Below are positions 35,760-45,165 of a DNA stretch of 64,000 nucleotides, piece by piece. This DNA is from Methanolobus sp. Lineage in GTDB: Archaea; Halobacteriota; Methanosarcinia; Methanosarcinales; Methanosarcinaceae. A program made the translations under genes and the position numbers. Location: assembly GCF_016278385.1 (NCBI RefSeq), contig NZ_JADQBY010000013.1, positions 117,239 to 181,238 of the forward strand, read 5' to 3'. Positions within the stretch are counted from its first letter, which is position 1. Each line of letters begins with the position of its first letter. Under the pieces are notes generated by a model that ran no database searches, was not told the DNA's origin, and saw nothing but the letters and a program-made list of their open reading frames with translations.

Positions 35760-35828
35760 ATATATTCGGGCAGTACCCCCAAAATACATCTTATCTATGA
35801 TATATTTAGCGGTACATTCCTTCTTGTG

Positions 35829-36905
35829 TTATATGTTTTTATCAGCAACCCGGTCTAAATTTCCGAATTGACACAACTCATCACATAACTCTTCTACTTT
35901 TAAGCGTAATTCTTCCATTGAGTGGCCGAACATGCTAGTTAAATATATTGCACCACCAGCACCTACTCCCTCTTTAACAAAACCAACTTCATACTGCTGT
36001 AGTCCCTTAAAGCTGGATTTTCCAAATTCGGGGTCAGCTCCTTCGTACATGGCACCAATCTCTTCAGCGAGCTCTGTGAAATTAGCAGTTTCATCCCTGA
36101 CAACGTAGCTAGTGGTTACTATTTTGATATTGTCTGTCGAATAACCCATATGTTTGATAACAGCAAAGATTGAAGCCATCTGGGTGCCACCTGCAAGTAT
36201 GGTGGGGGTATCTCCCAGGCCTGCTGCAATTCCAGCCACAGCTACCATCATTGGGTCGCCAACGGATTCAATTGCCTTAAGGGGCGTATCGCGTAAGGAT
36301 CCAAATGTGATGCCTGATGATTTCAGTGCATCCTCAACAACCTGTTTTTTGAGATTAAGGGGATTCGAATTTGAACTGCTGCTAACGTTACCATCATAAC
36401 CCAATGCCTGAAGCACAGCATTTGCGGTTGTTGTTCCTGCAGGAATGCTTTCGCCAATTACAATAAGGTCATGATCATTTGCAAGCTTTTCCCCAAGTTT
36501 GAAGGCATTTTTGAATACATTTTCAACATCATGCACAGCAATTGTTTTTCTGATATCATTACCTGGCAATCCACCAATATCAATCAATGGTACCTGTTTT
36601 GCCGGAAGAACGCGCAGACCTGCGTTCACAAACACATGTGGAATGCCTGTAATTGAAAGTGCCGCACGTGTAATAAGGGCAGGTGTAGGCGTATCATATG
36701 GTGGGGTCATTGGAAGAATGGGAATATCAATGATCATTCCCGTCTCAAGAACCTCCGCATCGCCTGCTGGCGTGTAATCTGTTAGTTTTGCAGTCTTGCC
36801 TGCTGCAGAAAGGCCTTCTATATACGCCGTTTCTGTATTTCCAAGAACACACACAAACAATGGTTTTTCAGGTAACCGGTCTTTTTTAGGTGCTAATATA
36901 TCCAT
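35829..36905 (-). CDS. CobT-like nicotinate-nucleotide phosphoribosyltransferase family protein
   Basis: 358 aa from ATG 36905 (AAGGCG 8 bases upstream); an open frame extends into proS but has no ribosome site. PLFVCVLGNTETAYIEGLSA, VNAGLRVLPAKQVPLIDIGG, IVIGESIPAGTTTANAVLQA and IAAGLGDTPTILAGGTQMAS fit the archaeal TIGR00303/UPF0284 group related to CobT, which in bacteria joins the lower base of cobamides. In archaea it presumably acts in cobamide nucleotide-loop assembly. Confidence 0.85.
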   Translation of the reverse strand: MDILAPKKDRLPEKPLFVCVLGNTETAYIEGLSAAGKTAKLTDYTPAGDAEVLETGMIIDIPILPMTPPYDTPTPALITRAALSITGIPHVFVNAGLRVLPAKQVPLIDIGGLPGNDIRKTIAVHDVENVFKNAFKLGEKLANDHDLIVIGESIPAGTTTANAVLQALGYDGNVSSSSNSNPLNLKKQVVEDALKSSGITFGSLRDTPLKAIESVGDPMMVAVAGIAAGLGDTPTILAGGTQMASIFAVIKHMGYSTDNIKIVTTSYVVRDETANFTELAEEIGAMYEGADPEFGKSSFKGLQQYEVGFVKEGVGAGGAIYLTSMFGHSMEELRLKVEELCDELCQFGNLDRVADKNI

Positions 36906-36958
36906 GCCAATCGCCTTGATGTATTTTACAGGGGGTATATGACCTTTTCCAGATGGAT

Positions 36959-38395
36959 TTAGTAAGTTCTTGCAACATATACCTGAGTACCTGCATCTGA
37001 TCCGCATACAGGACATTTTCCTGTGCATCCTTCTGTTTGTTCAGTAGGGATGCCCAGAATACCTGCGCCTATCTCCTCTTCGATCATCAGGCCGCATTCC
37101 TTGTTGCCGCACCAGAATATCTTTGCTATTCCCTGAGGCAGCTTGTCTTTAACGGTATCAAGGTCAGCACAGTCAAATACGCGTTCCTGCAATCTGGATA
37201 CTGCTTTATCGTAAAGGTTTTCATGGATTTCATCAAGCAGCGAAATAATCTCTTCTGTGATATTATCAAGGGATACTTGTTTTTTCTCGCCAGTGTCACG
37301 GCGTGCAAGCATAGCAGCATTGTTCTGAAGATCCCTGGGGCCAAGCTCCAGTCTCACAGGAACACCGCGCATTTCCCATTTGTAATATTTGGCACCGGGA
37401 CGACTGTCACTTGCATCTATTTTTACGCGTATGCCTGCAGCTTCAAGTGCACTCTTTACTTTTTCACAAGCTTCAAGGACACCTTCGGGCTTCTTGAATA
37501 TGATGGGGATAATAACTACTTGCACAGGAGCAACTGCTGGTGGGAGAACCAGACCTTTGTCATCTCCGTGTATGGATATCAGGGCAGCTATGGAACGCTC
37601 AGAGACACCATAACATGTCTGGAATGCATATACCTGCTCTCCTTCCTCGTCCTCATATGTTATGTCGAATGTCTTGGCAAAGTTGTCACCAAGGTGATGT
37701 GCTGTACCTACCTGAAGGGTTTTACCGTCAGGCATCAGGGCATCGGTAGCTATGGTATAATCTGCACCAGGGAATTTATCCCAATCAGGTCTTTTGGACG
37801 CAAGGACCGGAACTGCAAGCTGGCGGTAAAATTCAGTGTAAAGCTTTATGGCCTCATCTACCTGTGATGCTGCATCTTCCCATGTAGCATGAACTGTATG
37901 TGCTTCCTTGAATGATGTGATCTCACGAAGCCTTATAAGTGGGCGTGTGTGTTTTGTCTCGTACCTGAAAGTATTGACTATCTGGTAGAGCTTAAGGGGC
38001 AAATCTGCGTGGGACCTAATCCATAATTTGTACATGGGGTAGATCGCGGTCTCGCTTGTTGGACGGAGTGCCAGTTTAACATCCAGGGGGGTAGTGCCTC
38101 CATGTGTTACCCAATAAACTTCATTTTCAAAGCCTTTTATGTGTTCGGCTTCTTTCATGAACTCATTTTCAGGGATAAGAAGTGGAAATAGTGTTTCCTG
38201 ATGATCTTTATCAAGCAGCCTGCGAATAATGTCATAAACGTTTCTCCTGATATTAAATCCAAAAGGGAACCATACATAAAGTCCTTTAACCGGATAACGT
38301 ACGTCCATAATCTCGCCTTTCAGGAGGAGGTCATTATACCATTCACTGAATTTCTCTTTTGAAGGAAGCGCAGCCTCTTTTTCTTGCTCTGCCAT
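36959..38395 (-). CDS. proS: Prolyl-tRNA synthetase, archaeal/eukaryotic type
   Basis: 478 aa, class II aminoacyl-tRNA synthetase. [20 protein letters not shown] (motif 1 region), [40 protein letters not shown] (motif 2), and a C-terminal zinc-type domain ending with [13 protein letters not shown] and a final Tyr, as in archaeal ProS. The ATG is preceded by AGGTG. Confidence 0.97.
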   Translation of the reverse strand: MAEQEKEAALPSKEKFSEWYNDLLLKGEIMDVRYPVKGLYVWFPFGFNIRRNVYDIIRRLLDKDHQETLFPLLIPENEFMKEAEHIKGFENEVYWVTHGGTTPLDVKLALRPTSETAIYPMYKLWIRSHADLPLKLYQIVNTFRYETKHTRPLIRLREITSFKEAHTVHATWEDAASQVDEAIKLYTEFYRQLAVPVLASKRPDWDKFPGADYTIATDALMPDGKTLQVGTAHHLGDNFAKTFDITYEDEEGEQVYAFQTCYGVSERSIAALISIHGDDKGLVLPPAVAPVQVVIIPIIFKKPEGVLEACEKVKSALEAAGIRVKIDASDSRPGAKYYKWEMRGVPVRLELGPRDLQNNAAMLARRDTGEKKQVSLDNITEEIISLLDEIHENLYDKAVSRLQERVFDCADLDTVKDKLPQGIAKIFWCGNKECGLMIEEEIGAGILGIPTEQTEGCTGKCPVCGSDAGTQVYVARTY

Positions 38396-38739
38396 TTATT
38401 CACCTGTTTACAGTTGATTTTGGCTACATTAACTAATACATTGCTTATAGGCATTTCCTTCCATGGTTCAAATAAAGGTTAAACCAGCAGTTGGTAGCAG
38501 TAAAAAGAGAAAGGGTAAAAGGGATAATGTAAGATGGATCTGATGCTTTTCCTGTCCGTTTTCATGCAGAGATACCAGTCAATGCATCTTATCTATCTGA
38601 TTTTTGCATGGGGATTGACAGGCCTCTGGCCTCCTTTCTGCTTCAATTCAATATGAATTAATTATACTATATATTTAATTACCCACTCAATGTTGTGGTA
38701 ATCCATACTTAAGGAGTATAATCATGTAAAAAAACAAGT
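38396..38739. other. Intergenic region without a recognisable gene
   Basis: 344 bases between proS and zpr1. A short inverted repeat, AGGCC-TCT-GGCCT, lies near 38630 before a pyrimidine-rich stretch; I see no coding frame worth reporting. The part next to 38395 should hold the proS promoter. Confidence 0.5.
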
Positions 38740-38757
38740 GGAATGAAAACTCATTCC
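38732..38757 (-). terminator. Terminator overlapping the zpr1 stop codon
   Basis: On the minus strand GGAATGA-GTTT-TCATTCC (38757-38740) forms a 7-bp stem that includes the zpr1 TGA, followed by ACTTGTTTTTTT. A good intrinsic-terminator candidate. Confidence 0.55.
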
Positions 38758-39389
38758 TTTAGCTGGTGTTCAGAGTCACTTGCATCAAGTTCCATCTCTG
38801 AGGAATTAACATCAAATACGATCATACCTGTCTTAAGATGCCCTGCTTCTTCCTTTTCAAGAACGCATGATTTTACCTTATCTGATATAATTGCACTGTT
38901 GCCGAATGGATCTTCTATTATGACCGTAAGAGGATACTTACCCTCCATGGCTTCTTCTAAGGCTTTCTGTATCTCAAGGCCTTTTAAGTGTTTTTCCTCT
39001 TCATCCTTTGCCCATTTTGTAGCAGTGATGACTACCTGGTATATCCTGTCAAGCACGCCTTCAATATTGGTGATGTAAGAATCTGATACGGAGCCTGGCT
39101 CGACGTGGATTCCAAGTTCAGGTATCCTGATGGTGCCTGAGGTGGAACGCACGACCCTGCTATTAAGATCTTCAAGGCCTTCAACTTTAAGCTCATACCT
39201 CATTGGTTCTTTCTGTGAAAGTATGAGGGTATCTGCAAATCTAAAACTGCACTGGCATACCGCAGTTATGTACATCACTTCGTCAAAATAGGGTATCTTA
39301 TCACCCTGCCATCTGATAATCAGTTCTTCATGGCAGAGTGGGCATGACGTTCTTGTTTCAAAACTACGGCATGATTCGTTATCTGTCAA
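38751..39389 (-). CDS. ZPR1-type zinc-finger protein
   Basis: 212 aa. It has CPLCHEELIIRWQGDKIPYF followed by VCQCSFRFAD, the ZPR1 zinc-finger pattern, then KVEGLEDLNSRVVRSTSGTI and IPELGIHVEPGSVSDSYITN. Eukaryotic ZPR1 is an eEF1A chaperone; the archaeal role is probably related but unproven. It overlaps sepF by 4 bases. Confidence 0.87.
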   Translation of the reverse strand: MTDNESCRSFETRTSCPLCHEELIIRWQGDKIPYFDEVMYITAVCQCSFRFADTLILSQKEPMRYELKVEGLEDLNSRVVRSTSGTIRIPELGIHVEPGSVSDSYITNIEGVLDRIYQVVITATKWAKDEEEKHLKGLEIQKALEEAMEGKYPLTVIIEDPFGNSAIISDKVKSCVLEKEEAGHLKTGMIVFDVNSSEMELDASDSEHQLKE

Positions 39390-39766
39390 TATCTTCCACC
39401 AGTTATCTTTGATCTGTCGATTTTGATCCCTGTAGGCGTTACAAGGACCTGGTCATCCTTTATGCCAGCGATATCTCCATGAACATCCAGGACAACGTCC
39501 TTTAGGTCCTTTAAAGCACGATCAAGCAACAACTTGTCCACTTTAATGTTGGATATGTCGATCATTACGATATTACCGTCATAGATCTCTTTTTTAAGTG
39601 AGGTAAGTTCGTTAAGATTTGTGAGTTCCGCGACCCTGATATAAGTCTCTGCAGGCTCATCATCTATTACCTCTTCATACTTGGTAAGGTCAAGTTCAGT
39701 ATATTCATCCTCTAGGGTTGAGCTTTTGCTGCTGCCACCAAATAATTTGTTCACGATATTTGCCAT
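39386..39766 (-). CDS. sepF: SepF-like cell-division protein
   Basis: 126 aa. The N-terminus (MANIVNKLFGG) can form the membrane-targeting amphipathic helix. A flexible acidic linker precedes the SepF core: YIRVAELTNLNELTSLKKEI, VMIDISNIKVDKLLLDRALK and DVHGDIAGIKDDQVLVTP. In archaea with FtsZ, SepF anchors FtsZ to the membrane. The stop overlaps zpr1. Confidence 0.9.
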   Translation of the reverse strand: MANIVNKLFGGSSKSSTLEDEYTELDLTKYEEVIDDEPAETYIRVAELTNLNELTSLKKEIYDGNIVMIDISNIKVDKLLLDRALKDLKDVVLDVHGDIAGIKDDQVLVTPTGIKIDRSKITGGRY

Positions 39767-39892
39767 AATTCGCCCTCATGTATTCAAAAACATTGTTATA
39801 TTAATATCATTCCTACTTAAAATGTTACCGGACTGTTAATATGAACTGTGCTGGTATTTATATTTAAACTCATCCTATTTTAATGATTTCTT

Positions 39893-40375
39893 TTAGATGT
39901 CCAGGTTCCAGAGCTTGTCACCTACATAATGGATGGATTTTACCGCCTTTCCCTTATTGCCCTTCATGTCTGCACCAGGTATTAATGCAGTGCCAATTGC
40001 AAGTGGTTTGCTGTGAGCTTCCTCTATTATGATCACAGGGTCATTTTCCTTTATATCAGGGTCAGCGTCAACAATTCCGGGGCACATGATGTCCGCACCA
40101 TTTATAACAAAACGTACGGCTCCAGAATCGACAGTTACGACGTTCTTTGTCAGGCCCAGTTTCAGTACTCCTTTTACAGTGGGGAAGTAAAAGCTATTTA
40201 TCTGGAATAATAGTGGTTCCCCGTCAACGAGTATAAGGGACAGGTCCTCTATATTTGCTGTTTCGAACTTGCTGTTTTCAAGCTGATTTACAGCTTCACC
40301 AAAAATGGACTTTATATCACTTAAGAGTTGATTCTTTGCTGATTTTCTTAGCTGTATCCTGGATTTTATTTTCAA
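39893..40375 (-). CDS. PUA-domain RNA-binding protein (MCTS1/Tma20-like)
   Basis: 160 aa. N-terminal MKIKSRIQLRKSAKNQLLSD, then a C-terminal PUA domain with VTVDSGAVRFVINGADIMCP and ENDPVIIIEEAHSKPLAIG. It fits the archaeal pre-PUA/PUA proteins related to MCTS1; a role in translation initiation or recycling is inferred from the family. Confidence 0.88.
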   Translation of the reverse strand: MKIKSRIQLRKSAKNQLLSDIKSIFGEAVNQLENSKFETANIEDLSLILVDGEPLLFQINSFYFPTVKGVLKLGLTKNVVTVDSGAVRFVINGADIMCPGIVDADPDIKENDPVIIIEEAHSKPLAIGTALIPGADMKGNKGKAVKSIHYVGDKLWNLDI

Positions 40376-40495
40376 CTAATCACCTGCAAGCAGATACATA
40401 TTATTTGATTGCTATTGCTTTAATTAGCGTGATGAAATAAGTGCTGGATGCTTTTAAAGCTTATGCGGGTAAAGCCTGCCAGCGTCCATATAACT

Positions 40496-43087
40496 TCATC
40501 TTACGATTACAACAGGCACTCCGCCGATATCAAGGACATCAACTGCTCTTCCTGCGGAGACTACTTCCTTTTCTATCTCAACACATTCAGGGTCAAGTTC
40601 AAGCATATCCCCTTTGACTTTTACAGTTATCTTTCCTTTTGCAATCTCATCAGCGATCTTCTTAGGATTTTCTTCCAGCAGTGCGTTGATTATGTCCTTT
40701 GCCTGCCCTCTGAATTTAGGACCAATGACACCCATATTGGGTTTGACATTCACAGGAACATGCTCGAAATCAGGCTCACCTGCAATAACCTCTACAGGAG
40801 AGTTCGTAGCCCCCAGCACATCAGTTATGTCTGCAAGACTTCCATATATCTCGATCTTTTCAAGAGGGGCATTGAGTGCCATACCATGCTCGGATTTATA
40901 TCTCCTCACATTGCTTGCAACATCCTTTATGAACTCACCTGATTTCTCAATTTCAGCATCTATCATGGACTCGCAAACTTTTGGCCATGAATGAACATGT
41001 ACACTGCCATTACCGATACGGGAGAACATTTCCTCCGCAAAGAACGGAGCAAACGGAGCAAGTAACCGGGAAAGAGTGTCAATTGCAACATATAATGTGT
41101 ACTTTGCAGCTTTCTTCCCGGACTCGTCATCACCATACAGACGTGATTTGACAAGTTCGATGTAATTGTCTGCAAGTATGTCCCATGTGAAACCCCTGAC
41201 AGCTTTGAATGCTTCATCAAACTGATAATCATCCATTGAACCGGTAACAGACCTCACAAGAGTATTCAGGTTGCTGAAAAGCCACCTGTCGACTATCTTC
41301 AGCTCGGATACATCCATCTCACAGTGCTCGTAATCTTCGAGATGAGACATTGCAAACCGATAGATACTCCACATCTTTGTGAAGAATCTCGATGCAGAAA
41401 CGACATCCTTCCAACGGAACATCACATCTGATCCTGGAGATCCACCAATAGCAGCCCATTGCCTGAATGAATCTGCACTGTAGTCTTTGATCACTTCTTC
41501 AGGAGCAATGACGTTACCAAGTGATTTGCTCATCTTGTGGCCATCTTCTCCAAGCACCATACCGTTGACAAGGATGGCATCCCATGGCTTCTTCCCGGTT
41601 ATTGCCATGGAGCGTAATATTGTATAGAATGCCCAGGTCCTGATAATATCGTGGCCTTGTGGGCGAAGTTGTGTAGGTAACCTCATTTCATGATCAGTGA
41701 GCCATCCTGAAACATGAAGTGCTGTGATTGATGAGTCCATCCATGTGTCCAGAACATCCTCTTCAGCTTCAAATTCTGTGCTGCCACATTTGCATGCTTC
41801 TGGTGGTTGTTGCTGTGTAGGGTCAATAGGCATCCATTCTTCCTTTGCAACCATTACCCCATCACAGTGCTTGCAGTACCATACAGGTATTGGAGTTGCA
41901 AAGAGCCTCTGGCGGGATATGCACCAGTCCCATTCCATTGTATTGGTCCAGTTGTCAAGCCTGACCTTCATATACTCCGGCAGCCACTCGATATCATTTG
42001 ATGCTTTTGAAACCTCATCCGTATCTATCTTAATGAACCACTGGCGTTCGGAAAGAATCTCAATAGGGGTGCTGCATCTCCAGCACATACCGACATTCTG
42101 TTCAAGCGGTTTCTGCTCAAAGAGATGACCTTCTTTTTCGAGGTCTTCAATAATGGCTTTCTTACATTCAGGAATGGACATTCCCTTGTACTTGCCAGCA
42201 ATATCGGTCATAAGGCCGCTCTTGTCAATGGCCTTTCGCAGTGGAAGGCTGTGTTCCATCCACCATCTGACATCCTGCTTGTCACCAAAGGTGCATATCA
42301 TAACCACACCAGTACCAAATGCAGGGTCTACGTCCTTGTCACCGATGACCTTGACATCATGACCGAAAAGAGGAACCTTGACCGTTGATCCAAGATGTTC
42401 CTTATAGCGCTCATCTTCCGGATTGATGGCTACTGCAACACATGCTGCAAGCAGTTCCGGCCTGGATGTAGCTATCTGGAGTCCATCAAAATACAGATAA
42501 TTGAGCTTTGTCTCCCTGGAATCATATTCCACTTCTGCAAAAGCAATTGCTGTTTCACATCTTGGACACCAGTTTACAGGGTGTTCGGACTGGTAGAGAC
42601 GGTCCATGTCATACATCTTCCTGAAAGACCTCTGGGTCTTGGAATAGTATTCAGGTTCCATCGTCACAAATTCATTGCTCCAGTCAGTTGAGAAACCGAG
42701 GTTTAGCATTGTGTTCCTCATTTTCTCAATATTGCCGACTGTAAGCTCGCGACACATGTTCCTGAACTCTTCCCTCGGTACCTCGTTCTTTGTTATGCCG
42801 TGAATTTCCTCTACCTTTACTTCGGTAGGAAGACCATGACAGTCCCATCCCTGTGGGAACATCACATTATAGCCGCACATGCGCTTGTATCTTGCAACAA
42901 AGTCAATGTAGCACCAGTTAAGGGAATTGCCGATATGGAAGTTTCCTGTGGGGTATGGCGGTGGTGTATCAATTATGAACTGGGGTCTGGTGCTGTCTTT
43001 CCAGTCGAAATGATACATGGACATATTCCATGAATCCCGCCATTTAGGCTCTATAATGTGTGGGTCATATTCTTTTGGGACGGTCAT
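40496..43087 (-). CDS. valS: Valyl-tRNA synthetase
   Basis: 863 aa. HIGH motif variant in [16 protein letters not shown], editing domain with REMCRELTV-like helix and [16 protein letters not shown], zinc-like CWRCSTPIE and WYCKHCDGV, and KMSKS in [17 protein letters not shown]. The C-terminal tRNA-binding coiled region is shorter than bacterial ValS, as in archaea. GGAGAG lies before the ATG. Confidence 0.97.
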   Translation of the reverse strand: MTVPKEYDPHIIEPKWRDSWNMSMYHFDWKDSTRPQFIIDTPPPYPTGNFHIGNSLNWCYIDFVARYKRMCGYNVMFPQGWDCHGLPTEVKVEEIHGITKNEVPREEFRNMCRELTVGNIEKMRNTMLNLGFSTDWSNEFVTMEPEYYSKTQRSFRKMYDMDRLYQSEHPVNWCPRCETAIAFAEVEYDSRETKLNYLYFDGLQIATSRPELLAACVAVAINPEDERYKEHLGSTVKVPLFGHDVKVIGDKDVDPAFGTGVVMICTFGDKQDVRWWMEHSLPLRKAIDKSGLMTDIAGKYKGMSIPECKKAIIEDLEKEGHLFEQKPLEQNVGMCWRCSTPIEILSERQWFIKIDTDEVSKASNDIEWLPEYMKVRLDNWTNTMEWDWCISRQRLFATPIPVWYCKHCDGVMVAKEEWMPIDPTQQQPPEACKCGSTEFEAEEDVLDTWMDSSITALHVSGWLTDHEMRLPTQLRPQGHDIIRTWAFYTILRSMAITGKKPWDAILVNGMVLGEDGHKMSKSLGNVIAPEEVIKDYSADSFRQWAAIGGSPGSDVMFRWKDVVSASRFFTKMWSIYRFAMSHLEDYEHCEMDVSELKIVDRWLFSNLNTLVRSVTGSMDDYQFDEAFKAVRGFTWDILADNYIELVKSRLYGDDESGKKAAKYTLYVAIDTLSRLLAPFAPFFAEEMFSRIGNGSVHVHSWPKVCESMIDAEIEKSGEFIKDVASNVRRYKSEHGMALNAPLEKIEIYGSLADITDVLGATNSPVEVIAGEPDFEHVPVNVKPNMGVIGPKFRGQAKDIINALLEENPKKIADEIAKGKITVKVKGDMLELDPECVEIEKEVVSAGRAVDVLDIGGVPVVIVR

Positions 43088-43189
43088 TGTGACTCTCCGA
43101 TAAGTATAATCAATTAGTGTTGTAATTGAATGTATTGATTGTGTTTTTTACCCTTAGTGGTGTAAGATTATTTAAATTATCTGGTTAAA

Positions 43190-43445
43190 GCAGAGCTTGC
43201 GAGACAATTGGTAATGTAAGCAGTATCGCATGGTATGGGGTAAAACAGGGTATAGTTGAGATAGAGGCAGCCCAGCACACACGAGTATCTTGCAGAAAAC
43301 TCCCGGCAGGACAAAAGGTCATTGGTGTACGATTGAAAGCAAACATTTCCTTGACGAATGGGTGATGATGCCGTCTGGAACATGCGCCTATTCTTTGTCC
43401 GGCTTTGTGTAAAGGGGCAAGCCAACTCATGTGAGGGTGAATAAC
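43190..43445 (+). ncRNA. Candidate structured non-coding RNA in a GC-richer island
   Basis: The 540-base gap between valS and the oxidative-stress set holds a stretch of about 250 bases that is visibly less AT-rich than its flanks. A TATA-like TTTAAATTA (43170-43178) lies about 20 bases upstream, and a U-rich tract follows (TTTTACTATTTTG). Nested long-range pairings exist on this strand: GCTTGC (43195-43200) with GCAAGC (43417-43422), GACAA (43203-43207) with TTGTC (43395-43399), and CGCATG (43227-43232) with CATGCG (43381-43386). Two overlapping minus-strand frames of about 80 codons exist here but lack ribosome sites. I see no RNase P or SRP signature, so the identity is unknown. Confidence 0.4.
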
Positions 43446-43628
43446 TATATCAATTTTACTATTTTGTTCCCAGTGGGAATAAATTTGTAATATATTTGCA
43501 ATATTATATGATATTTGATGGTACTTCCGTATTTGGAATAAAAATATCAGGAAACCGAAAACACTTTATACAAATCTCTTTAATATTAAAAGGGGAAGCA
43601 GGGGTGAATTATCAGGTAAGGTGAGCCT

Positions 43629-43979
43629 ATGGCCAAAAAGGTAGCTGTTTTTGCATTTAACGGAGATGAGATGTGTTTTATTCATGCTTTGATGAACGCA
43701 CTTGATATGAAAGAAAAAGGCTATGATGTCAAATTGATCATAGAAGGTTCTGCAACCCGTCTTGTTAAAGAAGCAGAAGGGGAAAAAAGGCCTTTTACAA
43801 ACCTTTATGGAAAAGCAAAGGAATCAGGACTTATTGACTGCGTTTGCAGAGCCTGCGCAACTAAAATGGAGAGTCTTGAAAGCGCAAAGCAACAGTCTCT
43901 TCCATTGTGCGATGAAATGTTTGGGCATCCAAGTATGGCACGATACATGGATGATGGCTATGAGATTATTGTGGTCTGA
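43629..43979 (+). CDS. DsrE-like small cytoplasmic protein
   Basis: 116 aa. The Rossmann-like start KKVAVFAFNGDEMCFIHALM, then YDVKLIIEGSATRLVKEAEG and a Cys-containing VCRACATKMESLESAK fit DsrE/DsrF-like proteins, which relay sulfur or redox equivalents through Cys. AGGTGAG is before the ATG; a TATA-like CTTTATAC lies around 43564-43571. It begins a run with ferritin and superoxide reductase, pointing to a stress or Fe-S role. Confidence 0.72.
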   Translation: MAKKVAVFAFNGDEMCFIHALMNALDMKEKGYDVKLIIEGSATRLVKEAEGEKRPFTNLYGKAKESGLIDCVCRACATKMESLESAKQQSLPLCDEMFGHPSMARYMDDGYEIIVV

Positions 43980-44006
43980 TTATCAAATTTAAGATGGAGA
44001 TATAAA

Positions 44007-44516
44007 ATGATAAGTAAAAAGATGACCGAAGCCCTTAATGGGCAGATCAACAAGGAGATGTACTCTGCATATCTCTATATGGATATGTCAGCACATTGTA
44101 CTTATGTAGGACTAAGTGGCTTTGCTAACTGGTTTATGGTGCAATACCAGGAAGAGATGAGTCATGCCATGAAGCTATATGACTACGTGAACAGCCAGGG
44201 TGAAAAAGTAGTCCTGAATGCCATCGAGAAGCCACCGGGCAAATTTGGAACTCCATTAGAGATGTTTGAGGCAACATTGAAGCATGAACAGTTCATTACA
44301 GAGTCAATACATGGACTAGTAGACCTTGCAAATGAAGAAAAGGATTATGCAACCCAGATATTTCTCCAGTGGTTCATCACAGAACAGATAGAAGAAGAAG
44401 CAAATGATAATGAAATGATAGCAAAGCTCAAACTTGTCGGAATCGATGGGAATGGTCTTTTCATGATTGATAAGGAACTTGAGACGAGGTTATTCACTCC
44501 ACCTGCTAAAGAATAA
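44007..44516 (+). CDS. ftnA: Ferritin
   Basis: 169 aa with the four-helix ferritin fold: LNGQINKEMYSAYLYMDMSA, FMVQYQEEMSHAMKLYDYVN (Glu and His ferroxidase ligands) and a late FLQWFITEQIEEEANDNEM. It stores iron as ferric core, limiting Fenton chemistry. GGAGA precedes the ATG. The gap to the upstream gene is 27 bases. Confidence 0.95.
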   Translation: MISKKMTEALNGQINKEMYSAYLYMDMSAHCTYVGLSGFANWFMVQYQEEMSHAMKLYDYVNSQGEKVVLNAIEKPPGKFGTPLEMFEATLKHEQFITESIHGLVDLANEEKDYATQIFLQWFITEQIEEEANDNEMIAKLKLVGIDGNGLFMIDKELETRLFTPPAKE

Positions 44517-44570
44517 TTCTCAAATGTGATTGCTTATAATTAATTATGAAGTCGTATAAAAGGTGAAAAT

Positions 44571-44921
44571 ATGGAATTCGGAGAAATACTGAAAGGAAAG
44601 GATGTAGAAGGTAAAGAGAAGCATGTTCCTGTGATAGATATCATTAGAGGACATGGGAATGCAAAAGCAGATTATGTGCGTGTGATCGTAGGAAAGGAAG
44701 TACCACATCCAAACACTGTGGAGCATCATATCGCATGGGTGGAACTTTATGGTACCACCAAGGAAGGAAAGGTTGTTAACCTCGGGAAAATGACCTTTGA
44801 GCCGGTATATACTAATCCGACTGCCAGTTTCCATGTCAACAACATCGATGATTTCAAGTCATTCTGCGCACTTGAATACTGTAATGTTCACGGTGTCTGG
44901 CAGAACTGTATTGAAGTTTGA
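44571..44921 (+). CDS. sor: Superoxide reductase (class II, neelaredoxin-type)
   Basis: 116 aa, lacking the desulforedoxin N-domain, so class II. The Fe centre ligands are visible: KEKHVPVID, VPHPNTVEHHIAWVEL (His ligands and HPN) and CALEYCNVHGVWQN (Cys and His). It reduces superoxide to peroxide. AAGGTGA precedes the ATG; a clear terminator follows. Confidence 0.93.
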   Translation: MEFGEILKGKDVEGKEKHVPVIDIIRGHGNAKADYVRVIVGKEVPHPNTVEHHIAWVELYGTTKEGKVVNLGKMTFEPVYTNPTASFHVNNIDDFKSFCALEYCNVHGVWQNCIEV

Positions 44922-44946
44922 AATATTCTGTAGAAAATATGATATT

Positions 44947-44973
44947 TGTGGCATCAGTTGCCACATCTTTTTT
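44947..44973 (+). terminator. Terminator after superoxide reductase
   Basis: TGTGGCA (44947-44953) and TGCCACA (44959-44965) form a perfect 7-bp stem around TCAGT, followed by TCTTTTTT. A strong candidate for the end of the oxidative-stress transcript. Confidence 0.7.
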
Positions 44974-45038
44974 ATACCTGTTCATATCCACCTTTACCTG
45001 GTATAGTACAACCTGTGAATTGTAAAGGGGTGATGACA

Positions 45039-45134
45039 ATGTTAGCAAAGCTTGTAGCCAAGTTTGCGTTCCTTGCACTCGTAGTAGGAATTATGGTATA
45101 CTTACTGCTGAGTTACATGGTGCCATATATGTAA
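45039..45134 (+). CDS. 31-aa single-span membrane peptide
   Basis: The ATG at 45039 is 8 bases from AAAGGGG, a near-ideal site; the earlier ATG at 45033 is too close to it. The peptide is MLAKLVAKFAFLALVVGIMV plus an 11-residue hydrophobic end finishing in MVPYM, i.e. one membrane helix with a short basic N-terminus. TTTTTTATAC before it (44968-44977) could serve as a TATA box. It lies after the superoxide reductase terminator, so it is probably a separate small gene. Such peptides often modulate membrane complexes; the target is unknown. Confidence 0.6.
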   Translation: MLAKLVAKFAFLALVVGIMVYLLLSYMVPYM

Positions 45135-45165
45135 TAGTTAAAAACAAAAAATAAAAAGGTTACTT

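Noticed and set aside
35649..35858. 69-codon frame across the tRNA-Trp gene
   Set aside because: Lies in the tRNA and intron; the tRNA structure is complete on the other strand.
37037..37867. Plus-strand open frame of 276 codons inside proS
   Set aside because: Cys/Tyr/Phe-rich product typical of antisense reading of a conserved gene; ProS is certain.
43177..43430. Two overlapping minus-strand frames (81 and 82 codons)
   Set aside because: They overlap in different frames, lack ribosome sites and have no protein-like character; better explained by non-coding, less AT-rich DNA.
43190..43445. RNase P RNA or SRP RNA
   Set aside because: The conserved RNase P core blocks and the SRP helix 8 GGAAG/AGCAG signature are absent.
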